Shown one piece after another: positions 9,155 to 18,453 of a stretch of DNA of 48,849 bases. The notes beneath the pieces are model-generated. The model did no database searches. It saw only the letters and a list, made by a program, of their open reading frames with translations, and was not told the DNA's origin. The stretch is from Nonomuraea cypriaca. Lineage in GTDB: Bacteria; Actinomycetota; Actinomycetes; Streptosporangiales; Streptosporangiaceae. The stretch is taken from positions 1 to 48,849 of the forward strand of contig NZ_JADOGI010000062.1 of assembly GCF_015645445.1 (NCBI RefSeq), read 5' to 3'. The position numbers and the translations under genes are program-made. Numbering within the stretch: position 1 is the stretch's first letter; each line of letters starts with the position of its first letter.

Positions 9155-10420
9155 CGACATCGTGATCATCCGGTAGGCGAAGGCGGAGGCGAAGTAGCCC
9201 GCCGTGATGATCATGAGGGCGAGGTAGGACTTGCCGTTCGGGGGGAGGATGACCGCCGACAGGGCCGCGGCGAGGACGTACATGCCGTTGAAGAGCATGT
9301 CGTAGATCGAGAACGCCCGGCCCAGGTAGATGTCCTCCACGTCGCGCTGGACCGTGGTGTCGGCGCAGATCTTGACGCTCTGCCCCGCCACGCCCAGCAC
9401 GAACCCGGCCACCGGCAGCCCCCACTCCTGGAACGGCGCCACGAGCACGGCCGACAGCACGCCGGCCACCGACAACGCGATCGGCACCCAGCGCTCGATC
9501 CCGAACCACTCGGTCGCGTACGGGGTGATGATCACGGCGAGGAAGTAGCCGAAGCCGGAGGTGGCCACCACCAGGCTGATGCCGCGCAGCGCGGCGTCGG
9601 GGTCGCCGTCGGTGAAGTAGTAGCGGTAGAGGATGATGCCGATCGCCGTCGCCATGCCGTAGAAGAAGCGGTGGGCGGCCATCGCGCCCATGGTGGCGGC
9701 GGCGATCCGATGGCCCGCCAGGTGCTTGGCGCCGTCGGCCAGGCCGACCACGACGTTGCGCAGGGCCTCGCGTGCCTTCGGCCTGGCGGCGTCGTACGAC
9801 GGGCCCAGCAGGTCGCGCCCCATCGTGCGCGCGACCAGCGCGCTCAGCCCGAACATCACGCCGGAGGTGGCCAGCAGCAGCCCGACGCCGACGTCGTCAC
9901 CGCCGAGCACCTCGCGCAGCAGGAACCCGACGCCCGCGCCCACGAACGTCACCACGGTCCCGGACGTGGGCGTGACCGCGTTGGCCGCCATCAGCCGGTC
10001 GGCGGGCACCACGTGCGGCAGCGAGGCGCCGAGCGCGGCCAGGAAGAACCTGTTGACGCCGAGCACGGCCAGCGCCGCCGCGTAGAACGCGGGATCGGGC
10101 ACGTCCGCGACGACCAGCCCCGCGGCGACCAGCAGCAACGCGCCACGCACGATGGGCGCGACCATCAGGATCTGCCGCCGCGACCAGCGGTCGATGAACA
10201 CACCGACGAAGGGACCGAGGATGCTGTACGGCAGCAGCAGCACGGCGAGCCCCGCGGCCACTTCGAGCGCGGTGGTCTGGCTCTCGGGACTGAAGAACGC
10301 GAAGCCGGTCACGCCGAACTGGAAGATCCCATCGGAGAACTGGGAAACCAGCCGCGTGCCGAACAACCGTCTGAAATCCCTGCCACGAAGGACCACGCGG
10401 AGATCGGCGACGAATGACAC
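9134..10420 (-). CDS. Major facilitator superfamily transporter
   Basis: A 428-aa membrane protein with about 12 hydrophobic segments. The N-terminus (FRRLFGTRLVSQFSDGIFQFGV) and the cytoplasmic loop after TM3 (GPFVGVFIDRWSRRQIL, an MFS motif-A relative) are typical of the MFS_3/enterobactin-exporter branch. The substrate is unknown; proteins of this shape often export drugs or siderophores. It is divergent from idi across 99 bp, and its 3' end overlaps the convergent CCA transferase by 21 bp. No regulator sits beside it. Confidence 0.8.
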   Translation of the reverse strand: MSFVADLRVVLRGRDFRRLFGTRLVSQFSDGIFQFGVTGFAFFSPESQTTALEVAAGLAVLLLPYSILGPFVGVFIDRWSRRQILMVAPIVRGALLLVAAGLVVADVPDPAFYAAALAVLGVNRFFLAALGASLPHVVPADRLMAANAVTPTSGTVVTFVGAGVGFLLREVLGGDDVGVGLLLATSGVMFGLSALVARTMGRDLLGPSYDAARPKAREALRNVVVGLADGAKHLAGHRIAAATMGAMAAHRFFYGMATAIGIILYRYYFTDGDPDAALRGISLVVATSGFGYFLAVIITPYATEWFGIERWVPIALSVAGVLSAVLVAPFQEWGLPVAGFVLGVAGQSVKICADTTVQRDVEDIYLGRAFSIYDMLFNGMYVLAAALSAVILPPNGKSYLALMIITAGYFASAFAYRMITMSSRAKVV

Positions 10421-10519
10421 GCGGTCAGCCTAGCCGGACCGCACCTGCCGGAACCGAGTTGGAGTATCAAATCCGAATGAGGTTCCAATCGGTGCTCATG
10501 ATCTCGTACGCTTCATAGC

Positions 10520-11104
10520 GTGACGACCGAGGAACACGTCGTGCTGGTTGACCGTGACGGCCATGCACTCGGCACCGCCCCCAAGACGGCGGTGCACCGC
10601 CATGACACCCCCCTGCATCTTGCGTTCTCCAGCTACGTCTTCGACCAGGACGGCCGCGTGCTGCTCACCAGGCGGGCGGACCACAAGATCACCTGGCCCG
10701 GCGTCTGGACCAACAGCTGCTGCGGCCACCCGCTGCCCGGTGAGGCGCTCGACCACGCGGTCCTGCGCAGGCTCTCGTACGAGCTGGGTCTTTCCGTGGC
10801 ACGCGCCGACCTGATGCTGCCGACCTTCGCCTACCGCGCCGCCATGACCAACGGGATCGTCGAGCACGAGCTCTGCCCGGTCTACCGCGTCACGGTCGGC
10901 TCGCCCGTCACGCCCAACCCCGACGAGGTGGGGCAGACGCGGTGGATGCCGTGGAAGGAGTTCGTCGACGGCGTCCAGAACGGCCTGCTGGCCGTCTCGC
11001 CGTGGTGCAGGGAGCAGGTGCCGCTGCTGACCGGGCTCGGCGCCGACCCGACGATGTGGCAACCCGCCCCGGCGGCCGACCTGCCCCCCGCCGCCCGCCT
11101 CTGA
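10520..11104 (+). CDS. idi: Isopentenyl-diphosphate delta-isomerase, type I
   Basis: A 194-aa Nudix-fold enzyme that interconverts isopentenyl and dimethylallyl diphosphate for isoprenoid synthesis, including the lipid carriers used by the wall genes nearby. The diagnostic NSCCGHP motif holds the catalytic cysteine, GEALDHAVLRRLSYELG is the Nudix-like box, and EHELCPVY carries the catalytic glutamate. The start is the GTG at 10520. Its TGA stop forms the first bases of the strong inverted repeat that separates it from ino1. Confidence 0.93.
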   Translation: MTTEEHVVLVDRDGHALGTAPKTAVHRHDTPLHLAFSSYVFDQDGRVLLTRRADHKITWPGVWTNSCCGHPLPGEALDHAVLRRLSYELGLSVARADLMLPTFAYRAAMTNGIVEHELCPVYRVTVGSPVTPNPDEVGQTRWMPWKEFVDGVQNGLLAVSPWCREQVPLLTGLGADPTMWQPAPAADLPPAARL

Positions 11105-11150
11105 ACCTGAGAAAGGCGCCACATCCGCTGCGGCGCCTTTCTCAGGTTCA
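11102..11150. terminator. Bidirectional terminator between convergent idi and ino1
   Basis: A perfect 19-bp inverted repeat (11102-11120 and 11132-11150, TGAACCTGAGAAAGGCGCC and its complement) with an 11-nt loop. The left arm begins with the idi stop codon. Each side ends in an A/T-containing flank and serves both converging genes. Confidence 0.8.
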
Positions 11151-11155
11151 GGAGG

Positions 11156-12235
11156 TCAGCGCTCGACCTCGCCCCTGATGAACTTCTCGACGTAGTCGCG
11201 AGCCTCGTCGTCGGAGTACTGCTCCGGCGGCGACTTCATGAAGTACGACGACGCCGACAGGACCGGCCCGCCGATGCCCCGGTCGAGGGCGATCTTGGCG
11301 GCCCTGACGGCGTCGATGATGATGCCCGCCGAGTTGGGGGAGTCCCAAACCTCGAGCTTGTACTCCAGATTGAGCGGTGTGTCACCGAAGGAACGCCCCT
11401 CGAGCCTGACGTAGGCCCACTTGCGGTCGTCGAGCCACGGCACGTGGTCGGACGGGCCGATGTGCACGTCGGCCTTGCGCATCTCGTGCGGGATCTGCGA
11501 GGTGACCGACTGCGTCTTGGAGATCTTCTTGGACTGGAGCCGCTTGCGCTCCAGCATGTTCATGAAGTCCATGTTGCCGCCGAAGTTGAGCTGGTACGTG
11601 CGCAGCAGCTCCACCCCGCGGTCCTCGAACAACTTGGCCAGCACGCGGTGCGTGATCGTGGCGCCGACCTGCGACTTGATGTCGTCGCCGACGATCGGCA
11701 CCCCCGCCTTGGTGAACTTCTCCGCCCACACGGGGTCGGAGGCGATGAAGACCGGCAGCGCGTTCACGAACGCCACCTCGGCGTCGATGGCGCACTGCGC
11801 GTAGAAGCGGTCGGCGTCCTCCGAACCCACCGGCAGGTAGGAGACCAGGACGTCGACCCGGTTGTCACGGAGCACCTGGACCACATCGACGGGTGCCTCG
11901 TCGGACTCCTCGATGATCTCGCTGTAGAACTCACCCAGACCGTCGTAGGTGTGACCGCGCTGAACCGTCACCCCCGTGGGCGGCACATCCGTGATCTTGA
12001 TCGTGTTGTTCTCGCTGGCGACGATCGCCTCGGACAGGTCGCGCCCGACCTTCTTGGCATCCACGTCGAACGCCGCGACGACCTCGACGTCGCCGACGTG
12101 GTAGTCGCCGAACTTCACGTGCATCAGGCCCGGGACCCGGATGTCCGGGTCGGCGTCCTTGTAATAGTGAACGCCCTGGACCAGCGACGACGCGCAGTTG
12201 CCGACACCGACAATGGCCACGCGAACCGAACCCAT
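11156..12235 (-). CDS. ino1: Inositol-3-phosphate synthase
   Basis: A 359-aa NAD-dependent enzyme that turns glucose 6-phosphate into 1L-myo-inositol 1-phosphate, the entry to phosphatidylinositol, mannosylated inositol lipids and mycothiol. An N-terminal Rossmann motif (IVGVGNCASSLVQG) and conserved segments such as NFGGNMDFMNML, the KISKTQSVTSQ region and FGDTPLNLEYKLEVWDSPNSAG identify the family. A good AAGGAG precedes the ATG. It lies 12 bp after the padR gene and is surely in its operon. The partner mannosyltransferase-like genes lie 4-6 kb away on the other strand. Confidence 0.95.
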   Translation of the reverse strand: MGSVRVAIVGVGNCASSLVQGVHYYKDADPDIRVPGLMHVKFGDYHVGDVEVVAAFDVDAKKVGRDLSEAIVASENNTIKITDVPPTGVTVQRGHTYDGLGEFYSEIIEESDEAPVDVVQVLRDNRVDVLVSYLPVGSEDADRFYAQCAIDAEVAFVNALPVFIASDPVWAEKFTKAGVPIVGDDIKSQVGATITHRVLAKLFEDRGVELLRTYQLNFGGNMDFMNMLERKRLQSKKISKTQSVTSQIPHEMRKADVHIGPSDHVPWLDDRKWAYVRLEGRSFGDTPLNLEYKLEVWDSPNSAGIIIDAVRAAKIALDRGIGGPVLSASSYFMKSPPEQYSDDEARDYVEKFIRGEVER

Positions 12236-12247
12236 CGCACTCGCTCC

Positions 12248-12838
12248 TTACTCATCAGTTGACGTGGTATCTCTTTCGGGCCTCTCCTCCGATGAGGCCC
12301 GACGCTCTGTCGCGATCAGCTCGTTGAGCCAGCGCACCTCGCGCTCGACCGACTCGAGCCCATGACGCTGCAGCTCGAGCGTGTAACTGTCGAGGCGCTC
12401 CCTGGTGCGCGCGAGCGCCGTGCGCACCGCGTCGAGCCGCTCCTCGAGCCGGCTGCGCCGGCCCTCGAGAATGCGCAGCCGCACCTCCGCCTCGGTGTGC
12501 CGGAAGAACGCGAAGTGCACGCCGAAGCTCTCGTCCTCCCAGGCTGAAGGACCGGCCTGGGACAGCATGTCCTGCAGCCGCTCCTTGCCCTCGGCGGTGA
12601 GCTTGTAGACGATCTTCGACCGGCCGCCGACGATCGCGGACGGAGCGGGCTGCTCCTCCGCGATGAGGCCCCGCGCCAGCAGGGATCGCAGACAGGGGTA
12701 CAGCGACCCGTAGGAGAACGCACGGAACATCCCCAGCAGGGCGTTGAGCCGTTTGCGCAGCTCGTAGCCGTGTAGCGGCGTCTCGTGCAACGACCCGAGC
12801 ACGGCCAGCTCCAAAACCCTGCCCTGTCCGCTGGCCAC
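12248..12838 (-). CDS. PadR family transcriptional regulator of the ino1 operon
   Basis: About 196 aa from a GTG at 12838 with GAGGGGG eight bases upstream; homologues start about here, and an ATG at 12880 lies inside the operator and has its GGAG directly adjacent. The N-terminal winged helix reads LELAVLGSLHETPLHGYELRKRLNALLGMFRAFSYGSLYPCLRSL, typical of PadR, and the C-terminal half is a coiled coil (RLEERLDAVRTALARTRERLDSYTLELQ). It likely represses its own operon through the adjacent palindrome and so controls inositol synthesis. The pair matches Rv0047c-Rv0046c. Ligand unknown. Confidence 0.87.
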   Translation of the reverse strand: MASGQGRVLELAVLGSLHETPLHGYELRKRLNALLGMFRAFSYGSLYPCLRSLLARGLIAEEQPAPSAIVGGRSKIVYKLTAEGKERLQDMLSQAGPSAWEDESFGVHFAFFRHTEAEVRLRILEGRRSRLEERLDAVRTALARTRERLDSYTLELQRHGLESVEREVRWLNELIATERRASSEERPERDTTSTDE

Positions 12839-12861
12839 TGGAACCGCCCCCTCTCGCGTCG

Positions 12862-12880
12862 ATGTATCGAGCCGATACAT
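12862..12880. promoter_or_regulatory. PadR-type operator before padR-ino1
   Basis: ATGTATCG-AGC-CGATACAT, a perfect 8-bp inverted repeat with 3-nt spacer. PadR operators typically carry ATGT and ACAT ends. On the minus strand TTGCGG and TATCCT (18-nt spacer) lie just upstream, so the operator would cover the transcription start. Confidence 0.65.
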
Positions 12881-12971
12881 CTCCAGGATACGTCGGGCCG
12901 CTATATGCCCGCAATCCACGAATCCCGCAAGCCGTTGGGATGATCCGGAAAAACGCCGTAGTCTGGCGCTC

Positions 12972-13358
12972 ATGTGGTCACAGCGAAGGGTGGTGGATTA
13001 CGGCCTCGCCAAAAGGGCGGTGGTCCGCTCCCTGCGCACCGGGCACGCCTCCCGCGGCGATGTCTGTGACGCACAGCCCTACCTCCTTCGCGCGGCGCGC
13101 CACTTCGGCGAGCCGACCGAACGCCCCTGCCCGGTCTGCGAAAGGGAGAACGTCACCAACGTGACCTATGTTTACGGCGATGCGCTCGGGCGGCATGCCG
13201 GACAGGCAAAGGTCATGTCAGAACTCGTCGCGATGGCCCATGATTACGATGAGTTCAGGGTGTACGTCGTCGAGGTCTGTCAAGGTTGTTCCTGGAACCA
13301 CCTGACGGTCTCGTACGTCCTCGGGAACGGACCGCCTGACCGTGCCAGCCAGATGTGA
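12972..13358 (+). CDS. DUF5318 family protein (Rv0049 type), probable zinc ribbon
   Basis: A 128-aa conserved actinobacterial protein of unknown function. It has an N-terminal helical segment (VVDYGLAKRAVVRSLRTG) and two cysteine pairs, CPVC near residue 54 and CQGC near residue 111, which would bind one zinc. Its place between padR and the class A PBP gene is the same as in mycobacteria. It is divergent from padR, so the padR operator could affect both. No activity is assigned. Confidence 0.85.
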   Translation: MWSQRRVVDYGLAKRAVVRSLRTGHASRGDVCDAQPYLLRAARHFGEPTERPCPVCERENVTNVTYVYGDALGRHAGQAKVMSELVAMAHDYDEFRVYVVEVCQGCSWNHLTVSYVLGNGPPDRASQM

Positions 13359-13439
13359 CGGTCAGATGTGACGACCCGAGTGTGAAGACCGAGGGCGGCG
13401 AATGCATGCGCGCCCGAACGCCGTTTTGTTCAGCCGACG

Positions 13440-16034
13440 ATGCGAGGACGTGTGAGTGAGAGCATGAATGAGGGGACGGCCCGCCCTGGAAGGCGCCGTC
13501 GGTCCAGCTCATCCCGTTCCGTTCCCCAGAGTTCTCCGCCACAAACGGGTGAGCAGGGCTGGGGCGCCGCACAACCGCAGCGCCGTGCAGAAGCGGCCTA
13601 CGAGCAGACGGGCGCCATGGCGGCGCAGCCTTACGAGGAGTCTCCTTCCGCGCGCTCCGAGCAGCCGCCGCGCTCACGTGCTCGCCAGGACACGCGCGCG
13701 ATGAGCAACCAGGAGACGATGGCCAGCGACATGCCGCGCCGCTCCCGCAGGAGCGGCGGCGGCCGGCCACCTGGCCCCCCGGCCCCGCCGAAGAAGACCA
13801 AGGGCGGCTGGCGCAGGTTCGTCCCCAGCTGGAAGATCCTGGTGGCCGGGTTCGTGGTGGTCGCGGCCGGCATCTTCGGCATGATCATGGTCGCGTACGC
13901 CAACACCCCGATCCCGACGACGGCGCAGGCCGAGGCGACCGCGCAGCAGAGCACGATCTACTACAACGACGGCAAGACCGTGATCGCCAAGCTCGGGACA
14001 CCGCGGAAGTCGGTCAAGCTCGCGCAGATCTCCGAGCACGTCAGGGAAGCCGCGATCGCCATCGAGAACCAGAGCTTCTACGAGGACTCCGGCATCTCGA
14101 TCCCCGCCATGTTCAGGTCCCTGTACATGACCGCGACCGGGCAGCAGCTCCAGGGCGCTTCGACGATCACCCAGCAGATGGCCCGCGGCTACTACGAGGG
14201 CCTCAGCCAGGAAGTGTCGATCAAGCGTAAGGTCAATGAGATCTTCGTCGCGGTCAAGCTCGACGACGAGATGACGAAGGACGAGATCCTCGAGACCTAC
14301 CTCAACACGGTCAACTTCGGCAAGGCTTACGGCGTCGAGGCGGCCTCGAGGGCCTACTTCAACGTCTCCGCCGCCAAGCTGACCCCTGAGCAGGGCGCCT
14401 ATCTCGCCGCGCGCATTCAGCAGCCCAGCTGGAAGGATGACGAGCCCGCGCTCAGAAGCCGCTTCAAGGACGTCATCACCAACATGGCCAAGGTCTGGCC
14501 GGAGAAGTACGGGCAACTCCCGCAGACCGCGAAGTTCCCCAAGACGCACGACGACAAGGGCGCCAACGAGCTCGGCGGCATCAAGGGCTACATGGTGGTC
14601 CAGGTTCTGGAGGAGCTCAAGCACCGCGGCCTGACCCCGGACGAGGTCAGGAGCGGCGGCTACGAGATCACCTCGACCTTCGACAGGAAGCTCATGCGTG
14701 CCGCTCGGGAAGCGGTGACGAGCACGATGCAGGGGATGAACAAGGAGTTCCACGCCGGCCTGGCCGCGGTGGACCCGAAGAACGGCCGCGTCGTGGCGTT
14801 CTACGGCGGTACCGACTACGTCACCGACCCGGTCAACGAGCCCTTCGACGCCAAGAAGCAGGCCGCCTCCGCGTTCAAGCCGTACGTCCTGGCGGCCTGG
14901 CTGCAGGCCGGCTACTCGCTCAAGAGCTATGTGCCGGGCAACGAGACGGTGCCGAAGGAACTCCCTGGTCAGCAGGACGGCGGTATCACGAACAGTCACA
15001 ACGTCGGCCGGGCCGTCGACGTGGTCAAGGCGACCGCCCAGTCGGTCAACACCGCGTTCGTCTCGATGGCGTTCGCGCTGCCCAACCAGCTGGATGACGT
15101 GCGCAACCTCGTCGAGGCGGCCGGCTTCGACCCGGAGGACATGAAAGCCGACATCGACGAGCACCACTACCAGTTCGCCATCGGCAGCGCCCCGGTGACG
15201 CCGGTCGAGCAGGCCGCCGGCTACTCCATCTTCGCCAACGGCGGCAAGTACACCCCCTACCACGTGGTGCAGAACGTCAAGCTGGACAAGAAGGTCGCCT
15301 ACCCCGAGCAGAAGCAGGCCAAGTCGGTCATCGACCCGGGGGTCGCCGCCGATTCCACGGTCGCCATGGCGGAGGTGCTGAAGAGCGGCACCGCGGCGGG
15401 CAAGGGTCTGGGCAGCCAGCCGGCGGCCGGCAAGACCGGCACCAACAATGACGAGAACGGCGCCTGGTTCGTCGGCTACACGCCGCGATACTCCACCGCG
15501 GTCGGGTTCTACCGCGAGGAGTGCGTGACGAAGACGGGCAAGGTCGTCCCGCCCATGCATTCGGCTTGCCCCGTGACGCCTGGCGGCAAGCCGAGCAAGA
15601 AGTGGGGGCCGGAGAAGCCGTACACCTCGGCCCGCGAGGTGTCCCTGGGCTTCGAGGGCGCGGGCCCGCCCACGATCGCCTGGCAGAAGTTCATGCTGGC
15701 CGCGCACCAGGGCAAGCAGGTCGAGCCGTTCCCGGAGAAGGCCGAGGTCGGCGTCCCCGAGAACATCGTGCCTAGCCCGACGCCCACGCCGACGAAGACC
15801 GAGGAGGACCCGTTCGACACGGAGAACCCGTTCGACGAGGAGCTTCCCGAGGACTGCTTCATCAACTGCGGTGACCCCGAGATCGACGACGGTGAGGCCA
15901 CCGTCGAGGAGGAGGACACCGACACCCAGGAGGAGGTTCCCCAGATCGGGGACGAAGGGCTGATGGGCGGCGGCGGCGGTCCTGACTCGCGGTCGGGTCC
16001 GGCGGCCAGGTCGAGTAGACCAGAGGACCAGTGA
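13440..16034 (+). CDS. ponA: Bifunctional class A penicillin-binding protein (PonA1 type)
   Basis: An 864-aa peptidoglycan synthase. A long disordered, Arg/Pro-rich cytoplasmic tail (1-130) leads to one membrane helix (about 132-153). The glycosyltransferase domain has ENQSFYEDSG (catalytic Glu209) and GASTITQQ at 239-246. The transpeptidase has SAFK (Ser477, Lys480), SVN (535-537) and KTG (665-667). The tail after 740 is proline/threonine- and acid-rich with two cysteines (CFINC). The start is unclear: ATG 13440 has no ribosome site, while GTG 13452 and ATG 13464 are also possible and would shorten only the disordered tail. The stop overlaps the next gene by 4 bp. It corresponds to Rv0050. 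Confidence 0.93.
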   Translation: MRGRVSESMNEGTARPGRRRRSSSSRSVPQSSPPQTGEQGWGAAQPQRRAEAAYEQTGAMAAQPYEESPSARSEQPPRSRARQDTRAMSNQETMASDMPRRSRRSGGGRPPGPPAPPKKTKGGWRRFVPSWKILVAGFVVVAAGIFGMIMVAYANTPIPTTAQAEATAQQSTIYYNDGKTVIAKLGTPRKSVKLAQISEHVREAAIAIENQSFYEDSGISIPAMFRSLYMTATGQQLQGASTITQQMARGYYEGLSQEVSIKRKVNEIFVAVKLDDEMTKDEILETYLNTVNFGKAYGVEAASRAYFNVSAAKLTPEQGAYLAARIQQPSWKDDEPALRSRFKDVITNMAKVWPEKYGQLPQTAKFPKTHDDKGANELGGIKGYMVVQVLEELKHRGLTPDEVRSGGYEITSTFDRKLMRAAREAVTSTMQGMNKEFHAGLAAVDPKNGRVVAFYGGTDYVTDPVNEPFDAKKQAASAFKPYVLAAWLQAGYSLKSYVPGNETVPKELPGQQDGGITNSHNVGRAVDVVKATAQSVNTAFVSMAFALPNQLDDVRNLVEAAGFDPEDMKADIDEHHYQFAIGSAPVTPVEQAAGYSIFANGGKYTPYHVVQNVKLDKKVAYPEQKQAKSVIDPGVAADSTVAMAEVLKSGTAAGKGLGSQPAAGKTGTNNDENGAWFVGYTPRYSTAVGFYREECVTKTGKVVPPMHSACPVTPGGKPSKKWGPEKPYTSAREVSLGFEGAGPPTIAWQKFMLAAHQGKQVEPFPEKAEVGVPENIVPSPTPTPTKTEEDPFDTENPFDEELPEDCFINCGDPEIDDGEATVEEEDTDTQEEVPQIGDEGLMGGGGGPDSRSGPAARSSRPEDQ

Positions 16035-17353
16035 CGAGCACGGAGGTACGCGCTCCGCTGCTGGCGCGTACCGTTCCGTACCTTCCCCTGGGGCTGATCG
16101 CGGCCCTGGGGGCGACCCTCGCGTACGTCGTGCGCCTGCCGTGCCGCACCGGCGGCTGGAACGACCAGGTCTCGACGTACACCAACTTCTGCTACACCGA
16201 CATCTACCCCCTCTACTTCGACAGGGGGCTGGCGACCCAGAACCCCTACTTCGCCGACGTGCCGTTCGACAAGCAGGTCGAATACCCGGTGGTGCTGGGC
16301 GAGGTCATGCAGGCGATCAGCTGGATCGTCCGCTGGCTGGAGCCCGACCAGGTCGCGCAGGCGGTCAGGTTCTACGACATCACCGTCATCCTGCTGGGCC
16401 TGTGCCTGGTGGGCGGCGTGCTGCTGATGGCCGCGGTGGCCGGGCCGAAGCGGCGGTGGGACGCCCTCTGGTACGCCATCTCGCCCGCCGTGGTGCTGGC
16501 CGCGTACATCAACTGGGACCTGGTCGCGGGCGTGCTCTCCATGGGCATGCTGCTGGCCTGGGGGCGGCGCAGGCAGGTGCTCGCGGGGGTGCTGCTGGGG
16601 CTGGCGATCGCGACGAAGTTCTACCCGCTGATGTTCGTGGGCGCGTTGTTCCTGCTCACGCTGCGTACCGCGCGATGGCGGCCGTTCCTGGTCACGATCG
16701 GCTCCGCGGCGGGCGCGTGGATCGTGGTCAACGCGCCTTTCATGATCTTCGCGTGGGACGGGTGGCGCAGGTTCTACGTCTTCTCCCAGGAACGCGGGGT
16801 CGACTGGGGCTCGCCGTGGCTGTTCTTCCAGAACAAGGGATGGCCCGTCCTGGGCGAGAGCGACGTCAGCATGCTGGGCATGGTGTCGCTGGCCGCCCTG
16901 TGCCTGGGCATCGCCGTGCTCACGCTGGCCGCGCCGCGGCGGCCGAGGCTGGCGCAGATCTGCTTCCTGGCGCTGGCCGCGTTCATGATGACGAACAAGG
17001 TGTGGTCGCCGCAGTTCGTGCTGTGGCTGGTGCCGTTCGCCGTGCTGGCCAGGCCCAACTGGAAGCCGCTGGCGCTGTGGCAGCTAGCCGAGGTGTGGTA
17101 CTTCGCCGCCATCTGGCTCTACCTGCTCTCCCAGCCGCCGCTCAGCAGGAACGACCTGGGCATCGGCGACGACACGTACTTCACCGCGGTCTGGGGACGC
17201 GTCATCACGATCGGGATCATGATGGCGTTCGTGGTGCGCGACATCCTGCGTCCTGGCAAGGACGTGGTACGGCAGTCCGATATCGACGACCAGGCCGGCG
17301 GCGTGTTCGAGGGCGCCCCTGACCGGTTCACGCTGTCCTCCGTCACCCGGTGA
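16031..17353 (+). CDS. Polytopic GT87/DUF2029-like mannosyltransferase
   Basis: A 440-aa membrane protein with about 11-12 hydrophobic segments in the position of Rv0051. DUF2029/GT87 proteins use polyprenyl-phosphate mannose to extend envelope glycolipids on the outer face. Family-like features are the early acidic YTDIYPLYFDRGL loop, the FDKQVEYPVVLG segment, and GLAIATKFYPLMFVGALFLL in the middle. The GTG at 16031 overlaps the PBP stop, with GAGGA just upstream, so translation is coupled. The acceptor is not known. Confidence 0.8.
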   Translation: MTSTEVRAPLLARTVPYLPLGLIAALGATLAYVVRLPCRTGGWNDQVSTYTNFCYTDIYPLYFDRGLATQNPYFADVPFDKQVEYPVVLGEVMQAISWIVRWLEPDQVAQAVRFYDITVILLGLCLVGGVLLMAAVAGPKRRWDALWYAISPAVVLAAYINWDLVAGVLSMGMLLAWGRRRQVLAGVLLGLAIATKFYPLMFVGALFLLTLRTARWRPFLVTIGSAAGAWIVVNAPFMIFAWDGWRRFYVFSQERGVDWGSPWLFFQNKGWPVLGESDVSMLGMVSLAALCLGIAVLTLAAPRRPRLAQICFLALAAFMMTNKVWSPQFVLWLVPFAVLARPNWKPLALWQLAEVWYFAAIWLYLLSQPPLSRNDLGIGDDTYFTAVWGRVITIGIMMAFVVRDILRPGKDVVRQSDIDDQAGGVFEGAPDRFTLSSVTR

Positions 17354-18414
17354 TCACTCGGTCGGCCGCCCGCGACGCCCTGCTGCTCTGGTTCGGCTCG
17401 CGGGCCGGCCTGCTGGTCTCGACGTTGCTGGGCGTGACGCTGAGCGAGTACGCCGGCAAGTGGCGGCAGTGGGACGCCGGCCTGTTCGTCACCATCGCCC
17501 AGTACGGCTACGACGGCGAGCCAGGCAAGCCGCCGGACGAGGGGCTGCCCGCGTTCTTCCCCGGATTGCCGGTGTTGCTGCGGCTGGTGCACGTCGTCGT
17601 GCCCGACTGGGCGGCGGCGGGGCTGCTCATCTCCCTGGTCTCCGGTGCGGTGGCCATGGTGGCGCTGGCCAGGCTGGCCGAGCTCGAAGGCGCCTCGGGG
17701 TGGATGGCGGTGCTGGCGCTGCTGGCCTTCCCGATGGCGGTGTTCCTGACGGCCGGCTACAGCGAGTCGCTCTTCCTGGCCTTCGCGATCCCGGCGTGGC
17801 TGTCGGCCAGGCTGGGCCGCTGGCCGCTCGCGGTGGCGCTGGCCGCGGGCGCCTCCTGCGTGCGGATCACGGGGTTGTTCCTCGCGGTCGCGCTCGTGGT
17901 GGAGTTCTTCGTGAGCAAGGAGTCGCCGCGGCGGGCGGGGTGGTTGGTCGTGCCCTTCTTGCCGCTGGCGGCGTACTCGTATTACCACTACGGCAGGTCG
18001 GGGGACTGGCTGGCCTGGAAGCACGCGCAGGAGGCCGGTTGGGGGCGTGACTTCGTGTGGCCGTGGGAGGCGTGGCGGACGACGTGGCACTCGGCCATGG
18101 GCGCGGACGACTTCGCGGTGGCGTTCCGCATGGAGATCGCCGGGGCCGTCGTGGCCGTCGCTGTCCTGCTCTGGCTGGTCGTGTTGCGCAGGTGGAGCGA
18201 GCTCGTCTACACGGGCGCGCAGGCGGCGGCGCTGATGACGTCGGCGTACTATCTGTCGATTCCGCGCTCGCTGGTGCTGTGGTTTCCGCTCTGGGTGCTG
18301 GTCGCCAAGGTCGCGACGCGCCGGGCGTGGCTGATCGTGCTCTACGCCACGATCTGCGGGCCGCTCATGATGATCAACACCGCCCGTTTCCTCAGTGGCG
18401 CGTGGGCGGGCTGA
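17350..18414 (+). CDS. PIG-V-like integral membrane mannosyltransferase
   Basis: A 354-aa protein with about 9-10 hydrophobic segments. The WDAGLFVTIAQYGYDG motif after the first helix and the LPAFFPGLPVLLRL segment fit the PIG-V/Gpi18-like mannosyltransferase family, and the YSESLFLAFAIPAWLSAR segment is also conserved there. It probably uses a lipid-linked mannose donor. Its GTG overlaps the upstream stop by 4 bp, so ponA and two glycosyltransferases form one coupled unit. The product glycan is unknown. Confidence 0.78.
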   Translation: MITRSAARDALLLWFGSRAGLLVSTLLGVTLSEYAGKWRQWDAGLFVTIAQYGYDGEPGKPPDEGLPAFFPGLPVLLRLVHVVVPDWAAAGLLISLVSGAVAMVALARLAELEGASGWMAVLALLAFPMAVFLTAGYSESLFLAFAIPAWLSARLGRWPLAVALAAGASCVRITGLFLAVALVVEFFVSKESPRRAGWLVVPFLPLAAYSYYHYGRSGDWLAWKHAQEAGWGRDFVWPWEAWRTTWHSAMGADDFAVAFRMEIAGAVVAVAVLLWLVVLRRWSELVYTGAQAAALMTSAYYLSIPRSLVLWFPLWVLVAKVATRRAWLIVLYATICGPLMMINTARFLSGAWAG

Positions 18415-18453
18415 TCTCTCTACCCGTTTCTTCGCCTTGGTAATCCAGGGAAG

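Noticed and set aside
13674..15707. 677-aa open frame opposite the penicillin-binding protein
   Set aside because: Antisense reading with no recognisable motif, while the plus strand shows all PBP motifs.
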